Origin: Glaciecola blandensis
GTDB lineage: Bacteria > Pseudomonadota > Gammaproteobacteria > Enterobacterales > Alteromonadaceae
Reading direction: 5' to 3'
Assembly (NCBI RefSeq): GCF_031846165.1
Contig: NZ_JAVRIE010000003.1
Span: 372,001-436,000 of the forward strand
Length of the DNA stretch: 64,000 nt
A model generated the notes under the pieces. The model was not told the DNA's origin and did not search any database. It saw only the letters and a list, made by a program, of their open reading frames with translations. Positions 49,536 through 57,856 of this stretch are shown here, one piece after another. Position 1 is the stretch's first letter, and each line of letters opens with the position of its first letter. The position numbers and the translations under genes are program-made.

Positions 49536-50159
49536 ATGCTAAAAAAAATTTGTCATTTATTCATTTTTTCTGCTTTTCTATTCTTATTAAGTGCCTGCGT
49601 CACTCAGCCACCCAAAGAAAAAGAAAACATTTGTGCCATTTTTTACGAAAAACGAGATTGGTTTGACGCAGCCTATGATATGCGAGAAAAGTGGGGCGTT
49701 CCGATTCATGTTCCGATGGCAATGATGTATCAAGAAAGCTCATTTCGGCATGATGCCTTGCCTCCGAGAGATTATGTGTTTTTTGGTCTCATACCGTGGG
49801 GTAGAGTGAGTACCGCATATGGCTACTCACAAGCAAAGACAATGACCTGGTCGGATTATAAAAAAGAGACAGGTAATATATTTGCTAGTCGCGAAGACTT
49901 TGAGGACGCGATAGACTTCATGGGGTGGTTTATCACTAAAACCCATCAAATTAATCGCATATCTAAATGGGATGCTAACGCGCAGTATCTCAATTATCAC
50001 GAGGGCTGGGGCGGCTATAAACGCAAGTCATACCGTAAGAAGCAATGGTTGGTCGGTGTTGCTAAAAAAGTTGATGCGCGCTCGAAAAGATACGCCAAAC
50101 AAATGAAAGTTTGCGAAGAAGACCTCAGTAAAAATTGGTTTATGCGTCTCTTTTCGTAA
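49536..50159 (+). CDS. SLT-domain-like lipoprotein (probable lytic transglycosylase)
   Basis: The 207-residue protein has a lipoprotein signal (FLFLLSAC, Cys21) and a lysozyme-like fold. MAMMYQESSFRHDALPPRDYV (residues 61-81) carries the catalytic glutamate in the ES pair, and AYGYSQAKTMTWSDYK and YLNYHEGWGGY match the other motifs of the SLT family. It would cut peptidoglycan as a membrane-bound enzyme. Length and motif order fit small Alteromonadales homologues. It stands alone. Confidence 0.82.
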   Translation: MLKKICHLFIFSAFLFLLSACVTQPPKEKENICAIFYEKRDWFDAAYDMREKWGVPIHVPMAMMYQESSFRHDALPPRDYVFFGLIPWGRVSTAYGYSQAKTMTWSDYKKETGNIFASREDFEDAIDFMGWFITKTHQINRISKWDANAQYLNYHEGWGGYKRKSYRKKQWLVGVAKKVDARSKRYAKQMKVCEEDLSKNWFMRLFS

Positions 50160-50165
50160 ACCTAT

Positions 50166-50230
50166 TTGATCTACCTCAAACTTTGCGTCTGACTTATATT
50201 AATCGGGCACAAAGACTTGATCTCGATCAG
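50166..50230 (+). promoter_or_regulatory. Two FNR-like sites before a small membrane protein gene
   Basis: TTGAT-CTAC-CTCAA (50166-50179) and TTGAT-CTCG-ATCAG (50217-50230) each match the FNR/Anr consensus TTGAT-N4-ATCAA at 9 of 10 positions. They lie 51 bases apart and about 60 and 110 bases before the small gene at 50291. The arrangement suggests oxygen-dependent control. Confidence 0.6.
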
Positions 50231-50290
50231 CATTAGAGAGCCAAAATACAACTATTCTTACCATAGAGAAACAAACCAACGAGGTGAGTT

Positions 50291-50419
50291 ATGTTAGATT
50301 TAATTTTTGGTGATGCAGTTGTTTGGGGTTCTTTGTTAGGCATTTTAATAATGCTTATTATGAGTGCTTATTTTACTTATATGTTTATTCATAATAGTGC
50401 GCCAGAAGAACACAAATAA
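50291..50419 (+). CDS. Small membrane protein, DUF3149-like (42 residues)
   Basis: I found this frame by eye: ATG 50291 with a strong ribosome-binding site GAGGTGAG, reading MLDLIFGDAVVWGSLLG and one membrane helix (about residues 10-33), then a short tail ending APEEHK. The layout (a helix, then FxYMFIHN) resembles the DUF3149 family of very small membrane proteins. Its function is not known. Two FNR-like sites upstream point to expression at low oxygen. It lies between the SLT lipoprotein gene and the converging smrB. Confidence 0.75.
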   Translation: MLDLIFGDAVVWGSLLGILIMLIMSAYFTYMFIHNSAPEEHK

Positions 50420-50480
50420 GTAGCATCGACGCTATCGACGCAAAGGGCGTAGGGGCAATCTGCCGATAACCTGCGCTTTT

Positions 50481-51053
50481 TTAGTCGTACTTTCTGTGCT
50501 CGTCATTCTGTTGAATAAGTGCCAGTAATGCGCCTGAGCCACCCCATTCGAGTGGTGCCTGATGAAAACCCATTACAAACGGGTGCTGAACCAGCCAACT
50601 AGGCACTTTACGTTTAAGCACTCCTGCACCAAGACCATGTACAATGCAGACGCAATGCAAGTGCTTTTTATGTGCTTCGTAAATAAGCGCAGCGATCTCG
50701 TGCTTTGCGTTCTGAGCATTCATGCCGTGCAAATCAAGTATAAGGTCGGGTGGTATTTCGCCATTGCGGAGTCGCTTGACTTCGTCACTTCGCTCGCCTT
50801 CTTTAACATACCTAAGAGGACCGTGATTGAGTAAGTTAGCCTCAAAACCATCTGAAAATTCAAACAACGCATTCGCTTTTTTCTCAAGTTGATTTGTTGC
50901 TTGATGCTTCTTACGTCGACTTTGCTTTTTTTCATCCACTGTTAATACATATTTGTCATGCTTTACTGGTTTAGCATCAGCAAACAAACGGCTGAACGAG
51001 AGTTCATCCTGATTATGGGAATGAGATTCTGTATTTTTAACTTTTTTTGGCAT
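50481..51053 (-). CDS. smrB: SmrB, Smr-domain endonuclease (ribosome rescue)
   Basis: The Smr domain occupies the C-terminal half: LDLHGMNAQNAKHEIAAL (about 103-120 of this start), CIVHGLGAGVLKRKVPSWL and MGFHQAPLEWGGSGALLALI. SmrB cuts mRNA between collided ribosomes. ATG 51053 is chosen because its MPKKVKN start aligns with the E. coli protein; ATG 51098 would add 15 residues. It is divergent from prmB, the same neighbour as in E. coli and Shewanella. Confidence 0.93.
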   Translation of the reverse strand: MPKKVKNTESHSHNQDELSFSRLFADAKPVKHDKYVLTVDEKKQSRRKKHQATNQLEKKANALFEFSDGFEANLLNHGPLRYVKEGERSDEVKRLRNGEIPPDLILDLHGMNAQNAKHEIAALIYEAHKKHLHCVCIVHGLGAGVLKRKVPSWLVQHPFVMGFHQAPLEWGGSGALLALIQQNDEHRKYD

Positions 51054-51131
51054 TTGTGGCAGATAACAAGCGAATTTCGTTCTGATATTGCGTATCATAT
51101 CAGGATTATAGTTAATTGAGTTAGTAAGTTA

Positions 51132-52136
51132 ATGGCTGTCGACAATTCCGACAACAATGAAGTGTTCCCTGAGGTTAACAGTGATGATTCTCTTTCCGAT
51201 TCGTTAATAGAGCCGCATGTTGCTCAGGAATTAGAAAGTGTACTGGATTGGATCCGTTATAGTATTTCTGTGTTTTACCAAGCCGGTGTGTTTTTTGGGC
51301 ACGGTACGGACAATGAATGGGATGAAGCCTCCAGTTTAGTTTTCCAAGCCTTAAATTTACCTCTCGATATGCCGGCCTCAAGACTTGAGCTCCTGTATCA
51401 GGCAAAGGTAACGACAACAGAAAAAGCGATATTGATTGACTGGTTACAACAACGTGTTGACCAGCAGCGCCCGCTTCCATATATTACGCATCAGGCATGG
51501 TTTGCTGGTATGCCCTTCTATGTCGATGAGCGGGTCTTGATACCTCGCTCACCATTTGCTGAACTGCTGCAGAATGGCTTCAAGCCATGGCTAAGCTCTG
51601 ATTCTGAACCACAGCATATCCTTGACCTTTGTACTGGCGGTGGGTGCATTGCGATAGCCATCGCTAATAAATTTGACTCAGCGGTTGTGGACGCTGTTGA
51701 TATCGATACGGGCGCATTGGACGTCGCTTCGATGAATATTTATGAGTATCAGCTAGAAGATCGTGTCTTTCCCTTGCAATCCGATTTGTTCTCAAGCCTT
51801 GATGGTCAGCGGTATGATTTAATTATATCAAACCCGCCCTATGTGGATGAACAGGATATGCAGGACCTACCAGATGAATTTCTGCATGAACCAGAGCATG
51901 CGCTTGCTGCAGGATATGACGGCTTAGATTTAGTCGAAGTGATGCTTCAACAAGCTCCGAATTATTTAAATGATCATGCTTGGATCTTAGTCGAGGTGGG
52001 TAACAGTGAGGTACACATGACTCATCGCTTCCCTGGTTTAGAGGTTCAATGGTGTGAATTTGAGAACGGCGGCAGTGGCATATTTGCAGTCCAAAAAGAA
52101 ACGCTGGTGAATTACTGGCAACAAAACCAGCAGTAA
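51132..52136 (+). CDS. prmB: Ribosomal protein uL3 glutamine methyltransferase
   Basis: PrmB methylates a glutamine of ribosomal protein L3 using SAM. The 334-residue protein shows motif I ILDLCTGGGCIAIAIANKF and the substrate motif NPPY in LIISNPPYVDEQDM. It is about 24 residues longer than E. coli PrmB because of an acidic N-terminal stretch (NSDDSLSDS). aroC follows after 58 bases, and both belong to a likely transcription unit with the MFS gene. Confidence 0.95.
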   Translation: MAVDNSDNNEVFPEVNSDDSLSDSLIEPHVAQELESVLDWIRYSISVFYQAGVFFGHGTDNEWDEASSLVFQALNLPLDMPASRLELLYQAKVTTTEKAILIDWLQQRVDQQRPLPYITHQAWFAGMPFYVDERVLIPRSPFAELLQNGFKPWLSSDSEPQHILDLCTGGGCIAIAIANKFDSAVVDAVDIDTGALDVASMNIYEYQLEDRVFPLQSDLFSSLDGQRYDLIISNPPYVDEQDMQDLPDEFLHEPEHALAAGYDGLDLVEVMLQQAPNYLNDHAWILVEVGNSEVHMTHRFPGLEVQWCEFENGGSGIFAVQKETLVNYWQQNQQ

Positions 52137-52194
52137 GTCATTGCCGACTGGCAAGCAAGAAAATACTACAAGAAATAAAAAGGAAATAAGAAAC

Positions 52195-53292
52195 ATGTCC
52201 GGCAACACATTTGGAAAACTCTTTACGGTTAGCACTTTTGGTGAAAGTCACGGCATCGCCATAGGTGGCGTTGTTGACGGGTGCCCTCCAGGCTTAGAGT
52301 TAGACGAAAGTGACTTGCAGGGTGACTTAGATAGACGCAAGCCAGGCACATCAAAGTATACGACTGCTAGAAGAGAAGATGATGAGGTCAAAATCCTAAG
52401 TGGTGTGTTTGAAGGTAAAACGACAGGCACTAGTATCGGTTTACTGATTAATAATAAAGACCAGCGCAGTCAAGACTACTCAAAGATTAAAGATTCCTTT
52501 CGCCCAGGCCATGCAGATTATACTTATCAGCAGAAGTTTGGTTTCAGAGATTATCGTGGCGGTGGTCGCTCATCAGCGCGCGAAACGGCTATTCGAGTTG
52601 CCGCCGGTGGAATTGCAAAGAAATATTTAAAACAGGTACATGGCATCGAAATAAATGGCTACATTAGCCAGTTGGGTCCAATCGTAATGAATAAAGTGGA
52701 TCATACCGTGACGAACACTAATCCATTCTTCTGTCCTGATGAAACAAAACTAGACGAGCTTGACCAGTATATGCGAGCTCTCAAGAAAGAAGGTAACTCA
52801 ATAGGCGCCAAAGTCAGCGTAAGTGCGACAAATGTGCCAGTTGGTTTGGGTGAGCCTGTTTTTGACCGTTTAGATGCAGAGATTGCACATGCCATGATGG
52901 GCATCAACGCAGTAAAGGGCGTGGAAATTGGCGACGGCTTTCAGGTTGTTAACCAAAAGGGGACTGAACATCGTGATGAAATGTCTCCAGACGGTTTTCA
53001 CACTAATCATGCTGGTGGTGTTTTGGGAGGTATCTCTAGTGGCCAAGAGATCCTTGTTCATATGGCCTTAAAACCTACTTCCAGTATCAGTATCTCTGGT
53101 CAGTCGGTAGACATTCATGGCAAACCTGATGATGTTATTACCAAAGGCAGACATGACCCTTGTGTTGGTATTCGTGCCGTACCTATTGCTGAAGCAATGC
53201 TAGCCTTAGTGCTTATGGACCATCTGTTAAGACATCGCGCACAAAATACTGGTGTTGAGTCGATAACCCCGGTCATTCCTGCACAGAAATAA
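52195..53292 (+). CDS. aroC: Chorismate synthase
   Basis: It makes chorismate from 5-enolpyruvylshikimate-3-phosphate with reduced FMN. The 365-residue protein contains FTVSTFGESHGIAIGGVVDGCPPG near the N-terminus, DYRGGGRSSARETAIRVAAG (about 120-139) and RHDPCVGIRAVPIAEAM, all family signatures. ATG 52195 is chosen (AAAAAGGAAATAAG before it); a longer frame from 52141 adds residues absent from the family. Confidence 0.97.
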   Translation: MSGNTFGKLFTVSTFGESHGIAIGGVVDGCPPGLELDESDLQGDLDRRKPGTSKYTTARREDDEVKILSGVFEGKTTGTSIGLLINNKDQRSQDYSKIKDSFRPGHADYTYQQKFGFRDYRGGGRSSARETAIRVAAGGIAKKYLKQVHGIEINGYISQLGPIVMNKVDHTVTNTNPFFCPDETKLDELDQYMRALKKEGNSIGAKVSVSATNVPVGLGEPVFDRLDAEIAHAMMGINAVKGVEIGDGFQVVNQKGTEHRDEMSPDGFHTNHAGGVLGGISSGQEILVHMALKPTSSISISGQSVDIHGKPDDVITKGRHDPCVGIRAVPIAEAMLALVLMDHLLRHRAQNTGVESITPVIPAQK

Positions 53293-53306
53293 TTAACTTT
53301 AAGGCA

Positions 53307-54527
53307 ATGCACGTGTTTTTACGTTTCTTAATAACAACTAAAAGCCGTGCTGCCGCGAATAGCTCCGTAAATCTGGGTTTATTATCTTTAACCTACTTTT
53401 TCTACTTCGGCCAATTAGGTGTCATTACGCCTTATGCTGGCGTATTTTTAGACGGTCGTGGTTTTAGCTCTGAAGAAATCGGCAGCCTATTAGCTATCAT
53501 TACACTCACACGGGTATTGGGTCCAAACCTATGGGCCAGTATTGCAGATAAGACAGGTCGCGGTGGCGATATAGTGCGCTTTGGATGTTTACTCGCGTTT
53601 ATCACCTTCAGCGCAGTGTACTTTTCTTTCGATTTTTGGTCTTTAACGTTTAGTTTCGGCATCATGATGATGTTTTGGACAGCGGTATTACCACAACTGG
53701 AAGTAATGACGGTTAGCGCTACTAAGCTCTCACGAGGTGGGTATGGTGCAATTCGACTATGGGGCAGTATTGGTTTTATCGTAATGAGCCTTTCGGTAGG
53801 CGCGCTGTTAGATTACTTCAGTACCGAAGTAATTATTTATACAGCAAGTTTCACTTTATTCGGTTTGTATTTAAGTTCCTTGCTGATCTCATCACCTCCA
53901 GTTTCTACGGATCAGAACAATCAGCATACTAGTACATGGAAAGAGGCCTTACGCTATCCTTTCATTGTCTTTATGCTGTCTGCCATTTTGCTTCAAATGA
54001 GTTTTGGGTCTTTCTATAGTTTTTTTGCACTTTACATGACTGACTTAAGTTACTCCGGCAAGCAAACGGGTTTCTTTATAGCGATTGGCGTATTGGCCGA
54101 AATTGGGATCTTTCTCGTCGCTTCTCGAGTTATCGCGAGGGTAGGAGTGAAGTGGGTGTTATTTGTTTCATTGCTATTAACCACGTTGCGTTGGTTTATT
54201 TTGGCAATCATCCCAGAATTCATTGGCAGCATTATTTTTAGCCAAATTTTACATGCCTTTAGCTTTGGGATGACACATGCAACATCTGTGTATTTCCTAC
54301 ACCATTACTTCTCTGAAGGTTTTCAAAGCAGAGCGCAGGCCTTGTACGTAAGCATTGCTTTCGGTGTTGGCGGGGCAATTGGTAGCTTTGTTGCCGGGCA
54401 AACATGGCAACAAGGCGAAGGGGCGAGGTTCAGCTTTTTGCTGTCCAGCGGATTTGCGCTTGCTGGTGCGGTAATGGTGCTGCTTGTTAGTAGCAAAATG
54501 TTAAACAAAGCGCCGAGCGAGACTTAA
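53307..54527 (+). CDS. MFS transporter (MFS_1-like, phenylpropionate/nucleoside symporter type)
   Basis: The 406-residue protein has twelve hydrophobic segments, a start GLLSLTYFFYFGQLGVITPYAGVFLDGRGFSSEEIG and the loop NLWASIADKTGRGG typical of the MFS_1-like group (PF12832; HcaT, NupG relatives). ATG 53307 is 14 bases after aroC, so it is probably cotranscribed with it. In gammaproteobacteria such a gene is common next to aroC; its substrate is not known. Confidence 0.88.
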   Translation: MHVFLRFLITTKSRAAANSSVNLGLLSLTYFFYFGQLGVITPYAGVFLDGRGFSSEEIGSLLAIITLTRVLGPNLWASIADKTGRGGDIVRFGCLLAFITFSAVYFSFDFWSLTFSFGIMMMFWTAVLPQLEVMTVSATKLSRGGYGAIRLWGSIGFIVMSLSVGALLDYFSTEVIIYTASFTLFGLYLSSLLISSPPVSTDQNNQHTSTWKEALRYPFIVFMLSAILLQMSFGSFYSFFALYMTDLSYSGKQTGFFIAIGVLAEIGIFLVASRVIARVGVKWVLFVSLLLTTLRWFILAIIPEFIGSIIFSQILHAFSFGMTHATSVYFLHHYFSEGFQSRAQALYVSIAFGVGGAIGSFVAGQTWQQGEGARFSFLLSSGFALAGAVMVLLVSSKMLNKAPSET

Positions 54528-54562
54528 GAGTGACTCTATAGATTAGGGCAGTAGCACACACA

Positions 54563-54590
54563 AAAAAGCCCGCATACGCGGGCTTTATAA
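54563..54590. terminator. Bidirectional terminator between the MFS gene and sodB
   Basis: AAAGCCCGC (54565-54573) pairs with GCGGGCTTT (54578-54586) around ATAC. A-runs on the left give T on the minus strand, serving sodB; on the plus side the T tract is short. Confidence 0.88.
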
Positions 54591-54603
54591 TGTTTCTGTT
54601 GGA

Positions 54604-55185
54604 TTATGCAAAGTTGCTTGCTGCAAAATCCCAGTTCGCTAGTGCCCAGTAGGCTTCTAGGTAGTTAGGACGAACATTACGATAATCAATGTAGTAAGCG
54701 TGTTCCCACAAATCACATGTTAATAGAGGCGTTACACCTTCTTCAGTAATTGGCGTGCCAGCGTTACTTGTGTTTACGATATCTAAGCTGCCATCCGCAG
54801 TTTTTACCAACCAAGTCCAGCTAGAACCAAAGTTGTTTACCGCTTTATCATTGAAAGCTGCTTTGAACTCAGCAAAAGAGCCCCATTTTGCGTTGATAGC
54901 ATCTGCCAAAGCGCCAGTTGCTTCACCGCCGCCATTTGGGCTTAGGCTGTTCCAGTAGAAGGTATGGTTCCAGATTTGAGCTGCATTGTTAAATACACCG
55001 CCTTCTGAATTTTTTACGATTTCTTCAAGTGATTTTGAAGCCATGTCTGTACCTTCAACTAAACCGTTTAGTTTAGTTACGTAGGTGGCATGATGTTTAC
55101 CGTAATGAAATTCTAAAGTTTCTGCAGAGATATGCGGTTCAAGTGCATTTTTTTCGTAAGGTAGTGCCGGTAATTCAAAAGCCAT
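54604..55185 (-). CDS. sodB: Superoxide dismutase, iron type
   Basis: The 193-residue enzyme converts superoxide to peroxide and oxygen. Metal ligands are visible in EFHYGKHHATYVTKLN (first His), NAAQIWNHTFYWNSL (second His, with Gln in the AAQ position typical of Fe enzymes) and the C-terminal LTCDLWEHAYYIDYRNVRPNYLEAY (Asp and His). ATG 55185 is chosen because GGAGAAC precedes it and MAFELPALPY is the usual start; an upstream ATG at 55215 is less likely. No signal peptide: cytoplasmic. Confidence 0.97.
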   Translation of the reverse strand: MAFELPALPYEKNALEPHISAETLEFHYGKHHATYVTKLNGLVEGTDMASKSLEEIVKNSEGGVFNNAAQIWNHTFYWNSLSPNGGGEATGALADAINAKWGSFAEFKAAFNDKAVNNFGSSWTWLVKTADGSLDIVNTSNAGTPITEEGVTPLLTCDLWEHAYYIDYRNVRPNYLEAYWALANWDFAASNFA

Positions 55186-55472
55186 TTTGTTCTCCGTTTT
55201 GGGTCTGTGTTTCAAGTTTGAATTTTTATTTAACTATATAGTTGGGATGATTATAGTAAATCCAAGAATAATCACGAATTAATTCGCTAATAAGTTATAA
55301 CTAGTTCGAAAATAAACCCAAAGAAGATCATTTTTTACTACTTTTTCTGCGTAATATCGTTAATATTCACCTCATAAGCTTAAATCTAGATTTTCTAACG
55401 GTAAGGCGCTTGTTTTTTGCGATTACACCCTCACTGTTAGATGCATTGCAACAATTAATAAAAGGTTCTCTA

Positions 55473-55802
55473 ATGGAAACAATTGATAAAATCAAAGAGC
55501 AAATTAGTCAAAACCCTGTTCTTTTGTATATGAAAGGATCACCGAAGTTACCTTCTTGCGGTTTTTCAGCACAAACAGTGCAAGCGCTTATGAACTGTGG
55601 TGAGCAATTTGCTTACGTAGATATCCTTCAAAACCCTGATATACGCACAGAGTTGCCAAAGTTTGCTGACTGGCCAACATTTCCGCAATTGTGGATTAAT
55701 GGTGAATTGATTGGCGGTTGTGACATTGTTCTTGAGATGTTCCAACAGGGTGAACTACAACCTTTAATTACTGAAGCTGCTGTTAAAACAGATAGCGAGT
55801 AA
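55473..55802 (+). CDS. grxD: Monothiol glutaredoxin (Grx4 type)
   Basis: The 109-residue protein carries the CGFS active site in GSPKLPSCGFSAQTVQAL (residues 23-40) and the glutathione-binding blocks WPTFPQLWINGELIGGCDI. It moves or stores [2Fe-2S] clusters. ATG 55473 is chosen because it fits the family start; the longer frame from 55410 adds residues not seen in Grx4. The 290 bases before it and sodB contain the divergent promoters; I see no clear Fur site there. Confidence 0.95.
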   Translation: METIDKIKEQISQNPVLLYMKGSPKLPSCGFSAQTVQALMNCGEQFAYVDILQNPDIRTELPKFADWPTFPQLWINGELIGGCDIVLEMFQQGELQPLITEAAVKTDSE

Positions 55803-55837
55803 TTCTAGTTCGCAAGCCTGTATTTCTCGGGTGTAAA

Positions 55838-55870
55838 TAAAAAAACCAAACAGGGAGTTTGGTTTTTTTG
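55838..55870. terminator. Bidirectional terminator between grxD and bfd
   Basis: AAAAAACCAAA pairs with TTTGGTTTTTT around CAGGGAG, with T-runs on both strands. It serves grxD and the converging bfd. Confidence 0.9.
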
Positions 55871-55904
55871 TATCTGAAATTTTTATTGAGTGGAAAAGAG
55901 TAAT

Positions 55905-56099
55905 TTAGCCTACGTCTTTAAATAGGCTTTCATCGATAATAGTGTTGTCGATAACTTCCTGTGCAAGCTCAATGCATTTCCCGCATTGGCTACCCAGTGC
56001 CATAATTTGTTTAAGTTCACGCATATTGCCAACGCCGTGGGTTTCCACTGCATTTTTTATTTGCTTGTCAGTGATGCCATAACACATGCATACGAACAT
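55905..56099 (-). CDS. bfd: Bacterioferritin-associated ferredoxin
   Basis: The 64-residue [2Fe-2S] protein reduces bacterioferritin to release stored iron. Four cysteines are visible: FVCMCYGI (CxC) and GSQCGKCIELA (CxxC). ATG 56099 follows GAGGCG and matches the family start. A Fur-like box lies 30-44 bases upstream, which fits induction by iron shortage. No bfr gene is adjacent. Confidence 0.93.
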   Translation of the reverse strand: MFVCMCYGITDKQIKNAVETHGVGNMRELKQIMALGSQCGKCIELAQEVIDNTIIDESLFKDVG

Positions 56100-56128
56100 T
56101 GTTAAACGCCTCTTAATCAATATGCAAA

Positions 56129-56143
56129 TGATAATAATTGTTA
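56129..56143 (-). promoter_or_regulatory. Fur box of bfd
   Basis: TGATAAT-A-ATTGTTA matches the 7-1-7 Fur consensus TGATAAT-N-ATTATCA with two mismatches. It lies just before the bfd start, where Fur with iron would block transcription. Confidence 0.7.
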
Positions 56144-56171
56144 TTTAGTTTGAGCGCAAGTGTTTTTGCGA

Positions 56172-56813
56172 TTAATTCTCAATAGCGTTTGCGAGGGGCC
56201 AAGCGCCAAATGACTGATATCGGTTTACGATGTAACAGAACAGCTCTGCGGTGCGTTGCGTGTCGTAAAGAGCAGAGTGAGCCTCTGATTGATTAAACGC
56301 GATACCAGCCGCTTCACAGGCTTTCACCAGTACAGTTTGTCCTAAGGCAAGTGCAGAAAGTGTTGTTGTATCGAATGACACAAAGGGGTGAAAGGGGCTT
56401 CTTTTCACTGAATGCCGTTCTAGGGCAGCATTAACAAAGCTTTGATCAAATGTGGCGTTGTGCGCAACAATCACCGAGCGCTGACAATCGGCTTGCTTCT
56501 GATATTTCCTGACATGTTTACATAAGGCTTTAAATACTTCGCTTTCTTCTTTCGCACCGCGCAGCGCACAAAAGGGATCGATGCCATTAAACTCAATAGC
56601 CGCTTTTTCAATGTTCGCGTCCTCAAACGGCTGAACGTGCTCGTGAAAAGTCGTGTCGGGTATCAACAAGCCTTGCTCATCAAATTTAAGTGTTGTCGCG
56701 GCGATTTCTAATATTGCGTCGGTTTGCGCATTAAACCCAGCAGTTTCGATGTCAATTATTACGGGAAAGTAACCGCGAAAGCGGTCTTTTAATAAAGCGT
56801 TGGTATTTGACAT
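56172..56813 (-). CDS. rnt: Ribonuclease T
   Basis: RNase T is a 3-prime exonuclease that trims tRNA and other RNA ends. The 213-residue protein has the DEDDh residues: VIIDIETAGF (Asp, Glu), VAHNATFDQSFV (Asp) and EAHSALYDTQRT (His, Asp). ATG 56813 is chosen because MSNTNALLKDRFRGYFPV aligns with the E. coli start. motY is divergent from it, a neighbour relation also seen in Vibrio. Confidence 0.95.
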   Translation of the reverse strand: MSNTNALLKDRFRGYFPVIIDIETAGFNAQTDAILEIAATTLKFDEQGLLIPDTTFHEHVQPFEDANIEKAAIEFNGIDPFCALRGAKEESEVFKALCKHVRKYQKQADCQRSVIVAHNATFDQSFVNAALERHSVKRSPFHPFVSFDTTTLSALALGQTVLVKACEAAGIAFNQSEAHSALYDTQRTAELFCYIVNRYQSFGAWPLANAIEN

Positions 56814-56907
56814 ATGAAACAATCTTCCTTCAATCGTGGCGTGCTAGAGTGTTGCGAGTGGGGGCATTTCCGCTGAGCGGTCGCACTCGTCAAAGATGTT
56901 AATTTGC

Positions 56908-56935
56908 TTAAGTTTTTGCTGCTTGGTGTCGATAG
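56908..56935 (+). promoter_or_regulatory. Possible flagellar sigma-28 promoter of motY
   Basis: TTAAGTTT (56908-56915) and GTCGATAG (56928-56935) resemble the FliA consensus TAAAGTTT-N11-GCCGATAA with 7 and 6 of 8 matches and 12-base spacing. Start would be near 56945, 35 bases before ATG 56980. Confidence 0.5.
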
Positions 56936-56979
56936 TAACAGTAATCTTCTTGAGACATTCTTTAGATGAAATAATTAAA

Positions 56980-57852
56980 ATGAAAAAAAGAAATCAATTC
57001 CTAATTAGCATGTTCTGTCTGATCCCATTCATTGCATCAGCCAACTTGCGTGAGTATAAAGCATCTGTAGAGAATTCTGAATGGTCTTTGGGTGAACAAA
57101 CACGATTAAAGTGTGAATTAATGCATCCTGTACCAGGTTATGGGCTTGCTTCATTTGTGACCGAGGCCTCTAAACAACTCAATTTAGAATTTGTATTGGA
57201 TATGCTTCGTTTACCCAATCGATATGATGTGGCTACGGTTTATTCAACGCCACCTAAGTGGATGCCAGGAGAGTTGACCAAGACCATCGGTCAAATGAAC
57301 CTGCGAAAGCAATATGATGGTGATTTACCATCTGAGTCAGCTTGGGAAATGTTGACGGAGTTAGAAAAGGGCTACTGGCCAACGATTCATTACCAAGATT
57401 GGAATAATCGATTTGACTCAGTCGCCGTGGCCTTAAATTCCAGTAATTTTGAACCTTCTTATCATGCATTTGCCGATTGTGTAGCTAATCTTTTGCCATT
57501 CAACTTTGAAGATATTGCCTACACCGTGCTGAGCTATAAGAAAAGTAGTGTTGAATTGACCAATTATTCAAAGCGCCGATTAGATATGATTGGTGAGTAT
57601 TTGAAAGAAGATCTCGACTTAGAGCTTGTCCTTCTTGATGGTTATTCTGATAGCTATGGTGGTTCATGGAATAACGAACAACTGTCTATCCGCAGGGCAA
57701 ATGAAATCAGAGATTTCTTTACATCTATGGGAGTGGATACTCGCCGTATTGAAGTAACGGGTCACGGCGAAAAACGACACGTTTCACCTAATGATAACGA
57801 GCTTTCAAGAGCTAAAAACCGCAGAGTAGTTATTCAGTTGGCTAAGTTGTAA
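56980..57852 (+). CDS. motY: MotY, stator-associated protein of the sodium-driven polar flagellum
   Basis: MotY forms the T ring that holds the MotX/PomAB stators at the polar motor. The 290-residue protein has a signal peptide (MKKRNQFLISMFCLIPFIASA), an N-terminal MotY domain with CELMHPVPGYGLASFVTEASKQLNLEF, and a C-terminal OmpA peptidoglycan-binding domain with RRANEIRDFF and RIEVTGHGEKR. It matches Vibrio MotY along its length. ATG 56980 is chosen because it gives the signal peptide directly and lies after the promoter; a longer frame from 56896 is unlikely. No other flagellar gene is in the window. Confidence 0.93.
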   Translation: MKKRNQFLISMFCLIPFIASANLREYKASVENSEWSLGEQTRLKCELMHPVPGYGLASFVTEASKQLNLEFVLDMLRLPNRYDVATVYSTPPKWMPGELTKTIGQMNLRKQYDGDLPSESAWEMLTELEKGYWPTIHYQDWNNRFDSVAVALNSSNFEPSYHAFADCVANLLPFNFEDIAYTVLSYKKSSVELTNYSKRRLDMIGEYLKEDLDLELVLLDGYSDSYGGSWNNEQLSIRRANEIRDFFTSMGVDTRRIEVTGHGEKRHVSPNDNELSRAKNRRVVIQLAKL

Positions 57853-57856
57853 TGTG

